Positions 1-6,100 of a stretch of 39,630 bases of DNA are shown here, one piece after another; the first letter of the stretch is position 1; the number at the start of each line of letters is the position of its first letter. The notes below the pieces were generated by a model that made no database searches, had not been told where the DNA came from, and was given only the letters and a program-made list of their open reading frames with translations. The stretch spans positions 1 through 39,630 of the forward strand of contig VGEU01000020.1 of NCBI GenBank assembly GCA_016869145.1. Direction: 5' to 3'. The position numbers and the translations under genes are program-made. This DNA comes from Alphaproteobacteria bacterium (GTDB lineage Bacteria; Pseudomonadota; Alphaproteobacteria; MPNO01; VGEU01).

Positions 1-1
1 G

Positions 2-250
2 GCGGCCACGCCCGTCCGCGCCGCCGGTGTGACGGTCGAGCGGCTTGAGGCAGGGCAGGGGCCGGCGACCCTCGTCGTGACCGCGCCGTCGGCGCCGGCG
101 CTCGCGCTCGATGGCGAGGCCGCGGCGGTATTCGAGCTCTGCGACGGCACGCGTCCGGTCGCCGCGATCCGCGATTCGGCCGGCGCCCGGTCGGTCCTCA
201 CCGTGGAGCGGCTGTTCGAGCGCGGCGTCGTCGCGCTCCGTGGCGTCTGA
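2..250 (+). CDS. C-terminal part of a gene with a PqqD-like winged-helix tail (5' end outside window)
   Basis: The reading frame is open from the first bases and ends at a TGA at 248-250, so this is most likely the last 82 codons of a longer gene. A GTG at 29 is the only internal start candidate and has no convincing ribosome site. The segment with LDGEAAAVFELCDGTRPVAAI, then a helix, then LFERGVVAL resembles the small PqqD-type winged-helix fold: a 'lngta..I..lcDG..tv..I' helix-turn motif followed by a short wing. Such domains occur alone as peptide chaperones, or as C-terminal tails of cupin/JmjC-like and radical-SAM proteins that bind peptide substrates. Which larger protein it belongs to cannot be seen here. 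The PqqD-like reading is by eye and moderately uncertain. Confidence 0.5.
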   Translation, partial: AATPVRAAGVTVERLEAGQGPATLVVTAPSAPALALDGEAAAVFELCDGTRPVAAIRDSAGARSVLTVERLFERGVVALRGV

Positions 251-380
251 GGCGCCGTCGCGGCGACCGGAATCGGCGGGTGCGAATAGTTCGCGCGCGG
301 GCGCCGCGATCGCGTAAGGTGGGTCTCCCGGGGCTCGTCGATCGGCGACGAACCATCGTCATGCATTCGAGGAGAGATCG

Positions 381-785
381 ATGGCCCCATCGGCGCCCGC
401 CCAACCGAAGGCGGACAAGTCCCGGAAGCTCCGCCAGTTGCGTCTCGCCGACGAGCGCGCGCGGCGCGAGGCGGGCACCTGGGGCGATGTGAACGTGAGC
501 GAGATCGTGCACGCACCGACGCGGTCGACGCTCCTTCAGTTCTGGAAGGGCGCGCGGCGGCCCGACCCCGGCGACGGGAGCCCGCGCCCGCCCGGTTTCC
601 GCGCCGAGCACTGGAAGAACGCGCAACGCTGGGCCGCGGCCCGCAACGCCGATGGCTTCGTCCATCGCTCGATCGCCGTCAATGTCAGCGGCGTCGAGGC
701 AGAGCGCATCATCGCCGAGCACGCGGCGGCGCGGGAGACCGAGGGCTACACGGTGACGCTGGCGGCCCGGACGCCGGCCGATTGA
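381..785 (+). CDS. Hypothetical protein, 134 aa
   Basis: I do not recognise the family. The ATG is preceded by a strong purine-rich ribosome site (GAGGAGAG, 5 bases upstream), which supports a real gene. The protein is hydrophilic with no signal peptide or membrane segment. The first 40 residues are rich in Lys and Arg (KADKSRKLRQLRLADERARR) and probably helical. The C-terminal third (FVHRSIAVNVSGVEAERIIAEHAAARETEGYTVTLAA) looks like an alternating strand-helix-strand unit. It is followed 54 bases later on the same strand by a tiny lysine-rich gene, with which it may be co-transcribed. No catalytic motif is visible. Confidence 0.6.
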   Translation: MAPSAPAQPKADKSRKLRQLRLADERARREAGTWGDVNVSEIVHAPTRSTLLQFWKGARRPDPGDGSPRPPGFRAEHWKNAQRWAAARNADGFVHRSIAVNVSGVEAERIIAEHAAARETEGYTVTLAARTPAD

Positions 786-839
786 GGACCGCGGCGCGCG
801 AATTCGATGGACCACAACCAGGAACGGGAGTGAGAGGAC

Positions 840-977
840 ATGGCCAAGGGACAGAAGCGGAGCGGCCGCGAGCCCAAGAAACCGAAGCAGAAGAAGCCGG
901 CGGCGGCGGTGTCGGCCTCCTCCTCGTCGGGGGCCTCATCGAAGTCCGGCACCCAAATGCCGTCCGGCAAGAAATAG
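840..977 (+). CDS. Small lysine-rich conserved protein, 45 aa
   Basis: A 45-codon gene begins MAKGQKRSGREPKKPKQKKP, continues with an Ala/Ser-rich stretch and ends PSGKK. The ATG at 840 follows a GAGAGG ribosome site (AGTGAGAGGACATG). The start MAKGQ(K/M/L)RSN(K/R)E(A/P)KKPK is, from memory, typical of a widespread family of uncharacterised proteobacterial proteins of 40-60 residues. The extreme basic charge and absence of hydrophobic residues suggest an unstructured, nucleic-acid- or ribosome-associated protein, but this is inference. Its 3' end faces the minus-strand gene at 996-1376, with 18 bases between the stops. Confidence 0.65.
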   Translation: MAKGQKRSGREPKKPKQKKPAAAVSASSSSGASSKSGTQMPSGKK

Positions 978-995
978 CCGCCGGCGCGCGGCCGC

Positions 996-1376
996 TCAGC
1001 GAACCGGGACCGGCCGCGTCCGACGCTGGCCGGACCGGTTGAACGACGATCCGCCGCGGCGGCGGCCTGTGCGCTCGCGTGCGGCCTGACCGGCGCCACC
1101 GGCCAGGTCGTCATCGGGGCTCATCCGCGCGGCTATCCGGGCGGCGCGGATATCCTCCGAGACCGCGGCCGCCTCGATCGCGGCGAGCCGGTGCATGACC
1201 TCGCTTGCGGCGACCTCGAGCAGTCGCTCGTCGTCGAGCCCGAGCGCGTCGATGCGCTGACGGGTCTCGCGATCGAGCCCGTCGCCGGGGTCCGGAGCCT
1301 GTCCGGCCGGCGCCGCACGCCTTCTCTTGCTGCGGACATAGGCCTGGATGGCCATGCCCTTCTGCTCTGGGCTCAA
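996..1376 (-). CDS. Hypothetical protein, 126 aa (TTG start)
   Basis: No family recognised. The start is taken as TTG at 1376 because a near-perfect ribosome site (GAGGAGG) sits 6 bases upstream. The alternative ATG at 1355 has no comparable site and would remove the conserved-looking MSPEQKGMAIQAYVRSKRRR opening. The middle (DRETRQRIDALGLDDERLLEVAASEVMHRLAAIEAAA) is predicted to be helical and acidic. The last 35 residues are rich in Arg and Gly and look disordered. No signal peptide or membrane helix. It lies downstream of tRNA-Asn on the same strand, separated from it by a strong hairpin (1484-1513), so it is probably transcribed separately. Confidence 0.5.
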   Translation of the reverse strand: MSPEQKGMAIQAYVRSKRRRAAPAGQAPDPGDGLDRETRQRIDALGLDDERLLEVAASEVMHRLAAIEAAAVSEDIRAARIAARMSPDDDLAGGAGQAARERTGRRRGGSSFNRSGQRRTRPVPVR

Positions 1377-1483
1377 AACTCGCCTCCTCAGGGTGGTCGC
1401 GGCGATCTATCCAGCCATGCGGGCGCGTGGCGCAGCGCGGGGGGTCGCGGAATGCGCCCGCCTCGGGCGCCCGGCGCGGGGGA

Positions 1484-1513
1484 AACGCCGCCGAGGCAGC
1501 CCTCGACGGCGTT
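1484..1513 (-). terminator. Hairpin downstream of tRNA-Asn, probable terminator
   Basis: On the minus strand a 13-base arm at 1513-1501 pairs with 1496-1484 around a 4-base GCTG loop, with a single G-T wobble. It begins 9 bases after the tRNA 3' end and is followed by TTCCCC rather than a true T run. The length and near-perfection of the stem and its position argue for transcript termination or 3'-end protection. The weak tail lowers confidence. Confidence 0.55.
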
Positions 1514-1522
1514 CCTGGAAAC

Positions 1523-1598
1523 TGGCTCCTCGGGTAGGACTCGAACCTACGACCCAGCGGTTAACAGCCGCTTGCTCTACCGACTGAGCTACCGAGGA
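1523..1598 (-). tRNA. tRNA-Asn (anticodon GTT)
   Basis: The minus strand folds as a complete 76-nt cloverleaf. The acceptor stem TCCTCGG/CCGAGGA is perfect, the anticodon arm is AGCGG-CTGTTAA-CCGCT with anticodon GTT (reads AAC/AAU), and the T arm is GTAGG-TTCGAAC-CCTAC. The discriminator is G and the 3' CCA is encoded (1523-1525). The D arm GCTC...GAGC with AGTCGGTA loop is standard. A hairpin follows immediately downstream. Confidence 0.97.
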
Positions 1599-1843
1599 TC
1601 AGGCCGGCCGGGCGCCGCCCGGACCGTCGCCTCGAACGGGGCGGTTGTATAGCAGAGGCGGGACTATCCCGCCACCCCCATGCGACCGCGCGTCGGATTG
1701 TGCTCGCCGCTCGTGTCCATTCCGTTAAGCGCGCAGCGATCAGGCGAGATCAGGGCAGGCGCGGCGCCACGCATCGCGCCATGTCGCGGTCGCGCCCGTC
1801 TCACCCCGCGCTCGCCGTTTCGTTCGCGATGCGGACGACAGGA

Positions 1844-2170
1844 TCAGGCGCGCTCGGCGGCGCGGTGGCGGAGAAAGGCGTCGATCAACGCCGCCGCGTC
1901 GTCCGGGCTCACCTCGTGAAAGAGCGTGCCCCCGGGCGTGCAGCGGATATTGGGACCGGTGCCGCAGAGCCCGAGGCAGCGGACCGTCCGGATCTCGACA
2001 TCGATGCCACGGCGCGCGACTTCGGCGATCAACGCCGCCTCGACCGCGACCGAGCCGAGCGGGCCGCACGCCATCGGCAGGCCCTGTCCGGACCGGTCGT
2101 TGACGCAGACCGTGATGCGGGTCGGCCAGTCGCGGGTCTCCGGCGCAATCGGGCGGAACACGCTACGCAT
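1844..2170 (-). CDS. [2Fe-2S] thioredoxin-like ferredoxin, 108 aa
   Basis: This is a small soluble electron carrier of the thioredoxin-like [2Fe-2S] ferredoxin family (as in NuoE C-termini and Aquifex-type Fd). The ligand set is visible: C22 in VCVNDR, C35 in MACGPLG, then C65 and C69 in VRCLGLCGTGP, followed by the usual PGGTLFHEV strand; C77 is additional. No signal peptide, so cytosolic. The ATG lies 15 bases after the stop of the diiron-oxidase-like gene (2186-2905) on the same strand, so the two are almost certainly one transcript. This suggests, by inference only, that it supplies electrons to that oxidase. Length and cysteine spacing are normal for the family. Confidence 0.88.
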   Translation of the reverse strand: MRSVFRPIAPETRDWPTRITVCVNDRSGQGLPMACGPLGSVAVEAALIAEVARRGIDVEIRTVRCLGLCGTGPNIRCTPGGTLFHEVSPDDAAALIDAFLRHRAAERA

Positions 2171-2185
2171 GGTCGCGCGATGCGG

Positions 2186-2905
2186 TCAGGCGTGCGCGGC
2201 CGCGCGCTTGCCGATCGCGCCCGTCTCGCATTCCCGCCAGAAATTTCCCCAGTGCGTCAGATAGGTGTCGATGCACCAGAACATCTTCTGCTGCAGGTCC
2301 TCGGTCGTCGCGTGGTCGAGGACGGTCTTGAATGCGGTGCCTGCGTGCTCCTGGTCGCCTTCGATATGAACGATCCAGGATTCCTGGTCGTCGTCCGAGA
2401 CGCCGTAGTGCTCGCGGAGTCCATCGGAGATCATGCGACACATCTCCGGCGCATGGCTCTCGCTCGCGACGCCCGAATTGCCGAGCGCGATCACGATCGG
2501 CATGTCGCGCGCGACCGTGAAGCGGTAGGCGATCATCGCGCGGATGCTGTCGGGGATCGGGTGGTTCTCGACCTCGGCCTCGGAGAGGCCCGAGAACCGG
2601 GTCGCGAAGCGCAGCGCGAGCTCGTCGTGTCCGGCCGAGCCGCAGCGGAGCTCGGTGTCCTCGTCGATCAAGGTGTCCATGATGCGCCGTCGGATGCGGC
2701 GGTCGTCGCAGCGCGCATGGATGGTGGACAGGACCTGAGGCGTCGCCTTGGTGAAATGGTAGAAGAGAACGCCGAGATAGGCGATCTGGTCGCGCGTCGC
2801 GGTTCCGGCATAGATGTTCCTGACCATCGGGTAGTCGGAATGCCGACACCCGACGAAGCGGGATTCCATCGCGGCCAGGAACGCGTCACGGGACAAGGCG
2901 GGCAT
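2186..2905 (-). CDS. Haem-oxygenase-like diiron oxidase (HDO; TenA/PqqC-like fold), 239 aa
   Basis: An all-helical protein of the PqqC/TenA/CADD superfamily, often annotated 'iron-containing redox enzyme'. Putative metal ligands follow the HDO pattern: an acidic residue (E82 or E85) and H93 in IDEDTELRCGSAGHDEL, E149 in ASESHAPE, and H180-x3-D184-x2-H187 in WIVHIEGDQEH. Proteins with this set activate O2 at two irons for oxidative decarboxylation, N-oxygenation, C-C cleavage or self-sacrificing pABA formation. The substrate here is unknown. The start is ATG 2905 with GGAG 8 bases upstream; an open frame continues further upstream to 3073 but runs across a terminator hairpin and lacks a ribosome site. 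It is followed 15 bases later by a [2Fe-2S] ferredoxin gene, a likely redox partner. No signal peptide. Confidence 0.8.
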   Translation of the reverse strand: MPALSRDAFLAAMESRFVGCRHSDYPMVRNIYAGTATRDQIAYLGVLFYHFTKATPQVLSTIHARCDDRRIRRRIMDTLIDEDTELRCGSAGHDELALRFATRFSGLSEAEVENHPIPDSIRAMIAYRFTVARDMPIVIALGNSGVASESHAPEMCRMISDGLREHYGVSDDDQESWIVHIEGDQEHAGTAFKTVLDHATTEDLQQKMFWCIDTYLTHWGNFWRECETGAIGKRAAAHA

Positions 2906-2931
2906 GGCGGACTCCGTCGTTGCACTCACCC

Positions 2932-2960
2932 AGTGTAACCGAGGGCGCTCAAAAGCGAAA
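2932..2960 (-). promoter_or_regulatory. Possible promoter of the HDO-ferredoxin pair
   Basis: On the minus strand TACACT (2937-2932) resembles a -10 box and lies in a GGTTACACTGGG context. A poor -35 (TTTCGC, 2960-2955) sits 17 bases upstream. The predicted transcript would start about 20 bases before the HDO ATG. It abuts the terminator of the upstream broken gene, so the pair needs its own promoter near here. Confidence 0.35.
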
Positions 2961-2980
2961 CGCGCGGCCAAAGCCGCGCG
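2950..2980 (-). terminator. Rho-independent-type terminator after the broken ldtD/mepK-like gene
   Basis: Minus strand: an 8-bp GC stem CGCGCGGC/GCCGCGCG with a 4-base loop (2980-2961) is followed by TTTCGCTTTT. It begins 28 bases after the stop codon at 3009. This is the clearest terminator in the window and separates the broken gene from the HDO gene. Confidence 0.75.
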
Positions 2981-3008
2981 CCCCCTGACTACCGTGTGGT
3001 TTCTTTTT

Positions 3009-3588
3009 CTACCAGGTTCTGACCGGATCGACGTCGAGGTGGACATAGGTGGTCCGGCGATAGATGCCGACACCGCCCCGCTGCATGTCGACGGCGGCGC
3101 GGTAGATGTCGCGGAAGTGGCGGTCGGGCAAGGCCACGTCGATCGCCATGCCGTCCATGTGGAAGCTGTTCCGGGCGACCTTGCGGCTCGCCCGCCGAAG
3201 CGCCTGGTTGGTCTCGGGCGAGCGATAGCCTGAGGTCGGCCTCGGCGCTCGCGCCGGCATCGCGTTCGGCGATCGAGCGGAGCGCGTCGGCGTCGTAGTT
3301 GGCGGGCACGAGGCCTTCGACATCGGCCCGGGCGAGGATGTCTCCGAAGACCCGCGCGCGCTCGGGGTTCCAGAGTGGCGCGAACTGGCGCGCCTGATAG
3401 GCCTGGCGGATCGCGCCGGCCTGGCCGCTCGTCTTCGTCCCCCGCTCGAGCGCGCGGCCAATATCGTCCGCGACGTCGGCCGCGCGAACGGCCGGGGCCG
3501 TCAGGACGAAACCCATCGCGATGAGTGATAAAACAACCACTTGCCGCGCGATGCTCAGCAGGGAGAGAAGAAATGTCATGTCAACCAC
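3009..3588 (-). pseudogene. Out-of-frame fusion: N-terminus of LdtD/YcbB-like L,D-transpeptidase joined to C-terminus of MepK/YcbK-like (DUF882, M15) endopeptidase
   Basis: From ATG 3588 the frame encodes a signal peptide (MVDMTFLLSL...VRA-AD) and about 85 residues like the scaffold region of YcbB-family L,D-transpeptidases (YQARQFAPLWNPERARVF, EGLVPANYDADAL). Near 3228-3238 homology jumps to another frame, which encodes the catalytic end of DUF882/MepK peptidases: SGYRSPETN, the zinc motif NSFHMDGMAIDV, then YVHLDVDPVRTW and a stop at 3009. The original frame continues as low-complexity Arg/Pro sequence to 2989. The transpeptidase catalytic domain and the front of the peptidase are missing, so a deletion between two adjacent genes fits better than a single-base shift. 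E. coli ldtD and mepK (ycbB-ycbK) are also neighbours: one makes 3-3 peptidoglycan cross-links, the other cuts them. A sequencing error is possible but would not explain the chimaera. Confidence 0.72.
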
Positions 3589-3723
3589 GAGGCTGGGAAT
3601 TGAAGGCTCGCGCGAGTGACATAATCCATTGAGAAGTCGCGGACAAGTCGAACGATCGGGCGGGATCGCCCGGTCGCCGCGCGCCTATCCTCGTGTGAAA
3701 TCTCCTGGATGCGTTGTAAGGTT

Positions 3724-3737
3724 TTGATCGCGATCAA
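3724..3737. promoter_or_regulatory. Perfect FNR/FixK-type box (TTGAT-CGCG-ATCAA)
   Basis: The 14-base palindrome TTGATCGCGATCAA matches the FNR/Anr consensus TTGAT-N4-ATCAA and the FixK form TTGATCNNGATCAA at every defined position. It is in the intergenic region between the broken ldtD/mepK-like gene and the amidohydrolase, ending 15 bases before ATG 3753. That is too close to act as a class II activator site for the amidohydrolase, so it would repress that gene, serve the divergent side, or be fortuitous. Confidence 0.6.
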
Positions 3738-3752
3738 CGAATGAGGGTGTCC

Positions 3753-4820
3753 ATGCCGGTCAACGGGTTCAGGATCTTCGATGGTGACGGACACGTGATG
3801 GAGGACGACGACGAGCTCGCCCTCTATTACGAGGGCGCCTTCGCCAATCGGCGCCGCGTCAAAGCGCTGCCGATCTTTCCCTCGATCGACGGCTGGTCGC
3901 GCGGCGCGATGATCGCCAAGGACGACGCCAATCGGAAATACGTCCACACCGATCACAAGGTGTGGGCCGAATGCCTCGCCGACATCGGCGCGGAGGGGAC
4001 GGTCCTCTATCCGACGGCCGGTCTCGCGCATGGTCTGATGCGCGATGTGCCGTTCGCGGTGGCGACGGCGACCGCCTACAACAACTGGCTCGAGGACCGC
4101 TACACGCGCCAGGACAAGCGCTTCTACGGCGCCGGGTTGCTCGCGGTTCAGGACCCCGAGGCGGCGGTCGTCGAGCTGCGTCGTGCCTCGCGCGATCGGA
4201 CACGGTTCCGGGCGATGGTGCTGCCCACCGTCACCGCGCTCGGCAAGAGCTACGGCGATCCGTTCTTCTGGCCGATCTATCGCGAGGCCGAGGCGCTCGG
4301 CATGCCGCTCGCGTTGCACGGCGCGCCGAGCGAGGGCTTCGGCTTCGACCACTTCACGCGCTACATCGCCTCGCACACGCTCGAGCACCCGGTGCCGACC
4401 TTCGTCCAGCTCACGGACATGATGTTCGCCGGCGTCTTCGACCGCTTCCCGACGCTCAAATTCGCCTTCCTCGAGGCCGGCTGCTCGTGGATTCCCTTCA
4501 TGATGGACCGGATGGACTACGAATATGATTCGATGCACGGCATCCGATCGCGGAAGGAAATGAAGAAACGCCCCTCCGACTATTTCCGCGAGGGCGTGAG
4601 CATCTGGGTCTCGCTCGAGCTCGGCGAGCAGTCGGTCAAGTATGTCGTCGACTATGTCGGCTCGGAACGGCTCCTCTACGCGTCCGACTACCCGCACGAG
4701 CCGTCCTACGAGGACCTCACCACCGATCTGCCGGAATTCCTCGAGAACGCCCCGATCAGCGCCGAGGCGAAGGCCAATATCGTCTACAACAACGTCAAGA
4801 AGTTCTATTCGATCGACTAG
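3753..4820 (+). CDS. Amidohydrolase family protein (Amidohydro_2, ACMSD/resorcylate-decarboxylase-like), 355 aa
   Basis: A TIM-barrel metal-dependent hydrolase or decarboxylase of the PF04909 type. Visible metal and catalytic positions are the N-terminal DGDGH (D12, H14), H189 in LALHGAP, and D312 with H315 in YASDYPH. The segment LEAGCSWIPFMMDRMDYEY is a hallmark of the subgroup that acts on aromatic or cyclic carboxylates. The exact substrate is unknown. ATG 3753 is preferred because GAGGG lies 5 bases upstream; ATG 3741 has no ribosome site and adds only MRVS. It stands behind a perfect FNR/FixK box and is followed by a hairpin. The nearby UbiD, GMC and GST genes suggest a catabolic neighbourhood. 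Cytosolic, normal length. Confidence 0.85.
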   Translation: MPVNGFRIFDGDGHVMEDDDELALYYEGAFANRRRVKALPIFPSIDGWSRGAMIAKDDANRKYVHTDHKVWAECLADIGAEGTVLYPTAGLAHGLMRDVPFAVATATAYNNWLEDRYTRQDKRFYGAGLLAVQDPEAAVVELRRASRDRTRFRAMVLPTVTALGKSYGDPFFWPIYREAEALGMPLALHGAPSEGFGFDHFTRYIASHTLEHPVPTFVQLTDMMFAGVFDRFPTLKFAFLEAGCSWIPFMMDRMDYEYDSMHGIRSRKEMKKRPSDYFREGVSIWVSLELGEQSVKYVVDYVGSERLLYASDYPHEPSYEDLTTDLPEFLENAPISAEAKANIVYNNVKKFYSID

Positions 4821-4826
4821 ACCGCT

Positions 4827-4850
4827 ATCCGATCACGCGCGATCGGATTT
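4827..4850 (+). terminator. Hairpin after the amidohydrolase gene
   Basis: ATCCGATC (4827-4834) pairs perfectly with GATCGGAT (4841-4848) around a 6-base loop and is followed by TT. It starts 7 bases after the stop codon, between two convergent genes. The T run is short, so termination is probable but may be weak. Confidence 0.45.
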
Positions 4851-4922
4851 GGATGCTGCGCGCGCGCCGTCGCGGGTCGTCCTCTCTGCGGCGAACCGAC
4901 GCCCGCGTCGCCGGATCAGGCG

Positions 4923-5996
4923 CTAGCCGATCGCGGCGGCGAGGTTGCCGACGAGCTCCTCCATGTCGGCGGTGCCGTTCTGCCGCCCGGCGACGGCCGT
5001 ATGCGGCGTGAGAAGGACGTTGGCGAAGCCCTTCAAGGGCTCGTCGGCGGCGGCCGGCTCCTCGTAGTGGACGTCGAGCCCGACGCCGCCGATCCGCCGC
5101 GCGGTGAGCGCATCGAGGAGCGCGCCACGGTCGATGATCGGCGCGCGCGAGATGTTGACGAGGATCGCATCGCGCTTCATGCGCGCGAAGGCGCCGGCGT
5201 CGATCATGCCGTTGGTCGAGGCATTCGAGGGGAGCTGCACGCTGATGAAGTCGGACCCGCGCAGGAGCGTGTCGAAGTCGACATGGCGCGCGCCCGATTC
5301 CGCCTCGATCGCCGCCGGCATGCGGTTCCGCTGGAAATAGACGACAGTCATGCCGAAGGCGCGCGCGCGGCTCGCGACCTCGCGCCCGATCTCGCCGAGC
5401 CCGAGCGCGCCGAGCGTCGCGCCGTGCAGGGTCTTCATGCCGGGAACGCGCGCCCAGTTCGCCGACGCGCTGTGGCGGCGGTCGTACATCCGGGGCTCGA
5501 AGCCGGCCTCGCGCAGGCTCTCGAGATCGATGCGGCGATCGAGCTCGGGCAGACGCTTGGCGAGCGCCAGCATCATCGCGAACGCGTGCTCGGCGACCGC
5601 GATGTTGACGCGGCGGCGGAGCGCGCGCACCGCGATGCCGCGGCGCGCACAGGCAGCATCGTCGATATTGCGGAGATCGGTGCCGAATTTCTGGACGATG
5701 CGGAGCCGGGGCGCGATCGCGAGCTCGGCCGGGCCGACCTCGAGCCCCTGGATGGCGACGCCGTCGGCCTCAGGCAGCGCGGCGCGAAACGCATCCTGCG
5801 ATCCGATCAGCCGGACGCGCGCAGGGAAGAGGTTCGGGTGCCTTGCCCTGAGGCCCGCGCGCCAGGCCTCGAAATCCGGGATGTCGACCGAGAAATAGTC
5901 GGCGATCGCGGCCTGCCGCTCGGGCGGTGTCTCGGGGTCGAGGATCACCGGCACGGTGCGGAGGATGACGTCGTCCTCGACCAGAATGACGGGCAT
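4923..5996 (-). CDS. NAD-dependent D-2-hydroxyacid dehydrogenase family protein, 357 aa
   Basis: A member of the D-isomer 2-hydroxyacid dehydrogenase family (PGDH/glyoxylate reductase-like), which interconverts 2-oxoacids and D-2-hydroxyacids with NAD(P)H. Visible features are the Rossmann glycine motif GLGEIG (199-204), active-site R284 in NISRAPIIDRGAL, an acidic pair E312-E313 before PAAADEP, and the catalytic H332 in LLTPHTAVAG. The N-terminal 30 residues before the usual start of the substrate domain are slightly long. The start is ATG 5996 with GGGAG 6 bases upstream. It converges with the amidohydrolase gene and diverges from the GMC oxidoreductase gene. The substrate is not deducible; FGTDLRNIDDAACARRGIAV is typical of the phosphoglycerate-dehydrogenase-like branch. 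Cytosolic. Confidence 0.88.
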   Translation of the reverse strand: MPVILVEDDVILRTVPVILDPETPPERQAAIADYFSVDIPDFEAWRAGLRARHPNLFPARVRLIGSQDAFRAALPEADGVAIQGLEVGPAELAIAPRLRIVQKFGTDLRNIDDAACARRGIAVRALRRRVNIAVAEHAFAMMLALAKRLPELDRRIDLESLREAGFEPRMYDRRHSASANWARVPGMKTLHGATLGALGLGEIGREVASRARAFGMTVVYFQRNRMPAAIEAESGARHVDFDTLLRGSDFISVQLPSNASTNGMIDAGAFARMKRDAILVNISRAPIIDRGALLDALTARRIGGVGLDVHYEEPAAADEPLKGFANVLLTPHTAVAGRQNGTADMEELVGNLAAAIG

Positions 5997-6100
5997 GGCG
6001 GCTCCCGGGTCATGCAGGGAAGCCGAGCATAGCCGCTATCGAGGCTGGGCGAACGCGGATCGAGATGATAATCGGAGGCGTTCAGCGCGGAGGGCCAAGG

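Noticed and set aside
2906-3073. Extended N-terminus (56 extra residues) for the HDO gene
   Set aside because: The extension crosses the terminator of the upstream gene, lacks a ribosome site and has no resemblance to the family; ATG 2905 has GGAG at proper distance.
3220-3240. Programmed ribosomal frameshift to join the two halves of the 3009-3588 gene
   Set aside because: No slippery heptamer or downstream stem was seen, and the two halves belong to different protein families with essential domains missing from each, so a deletion is the simpler explanation.
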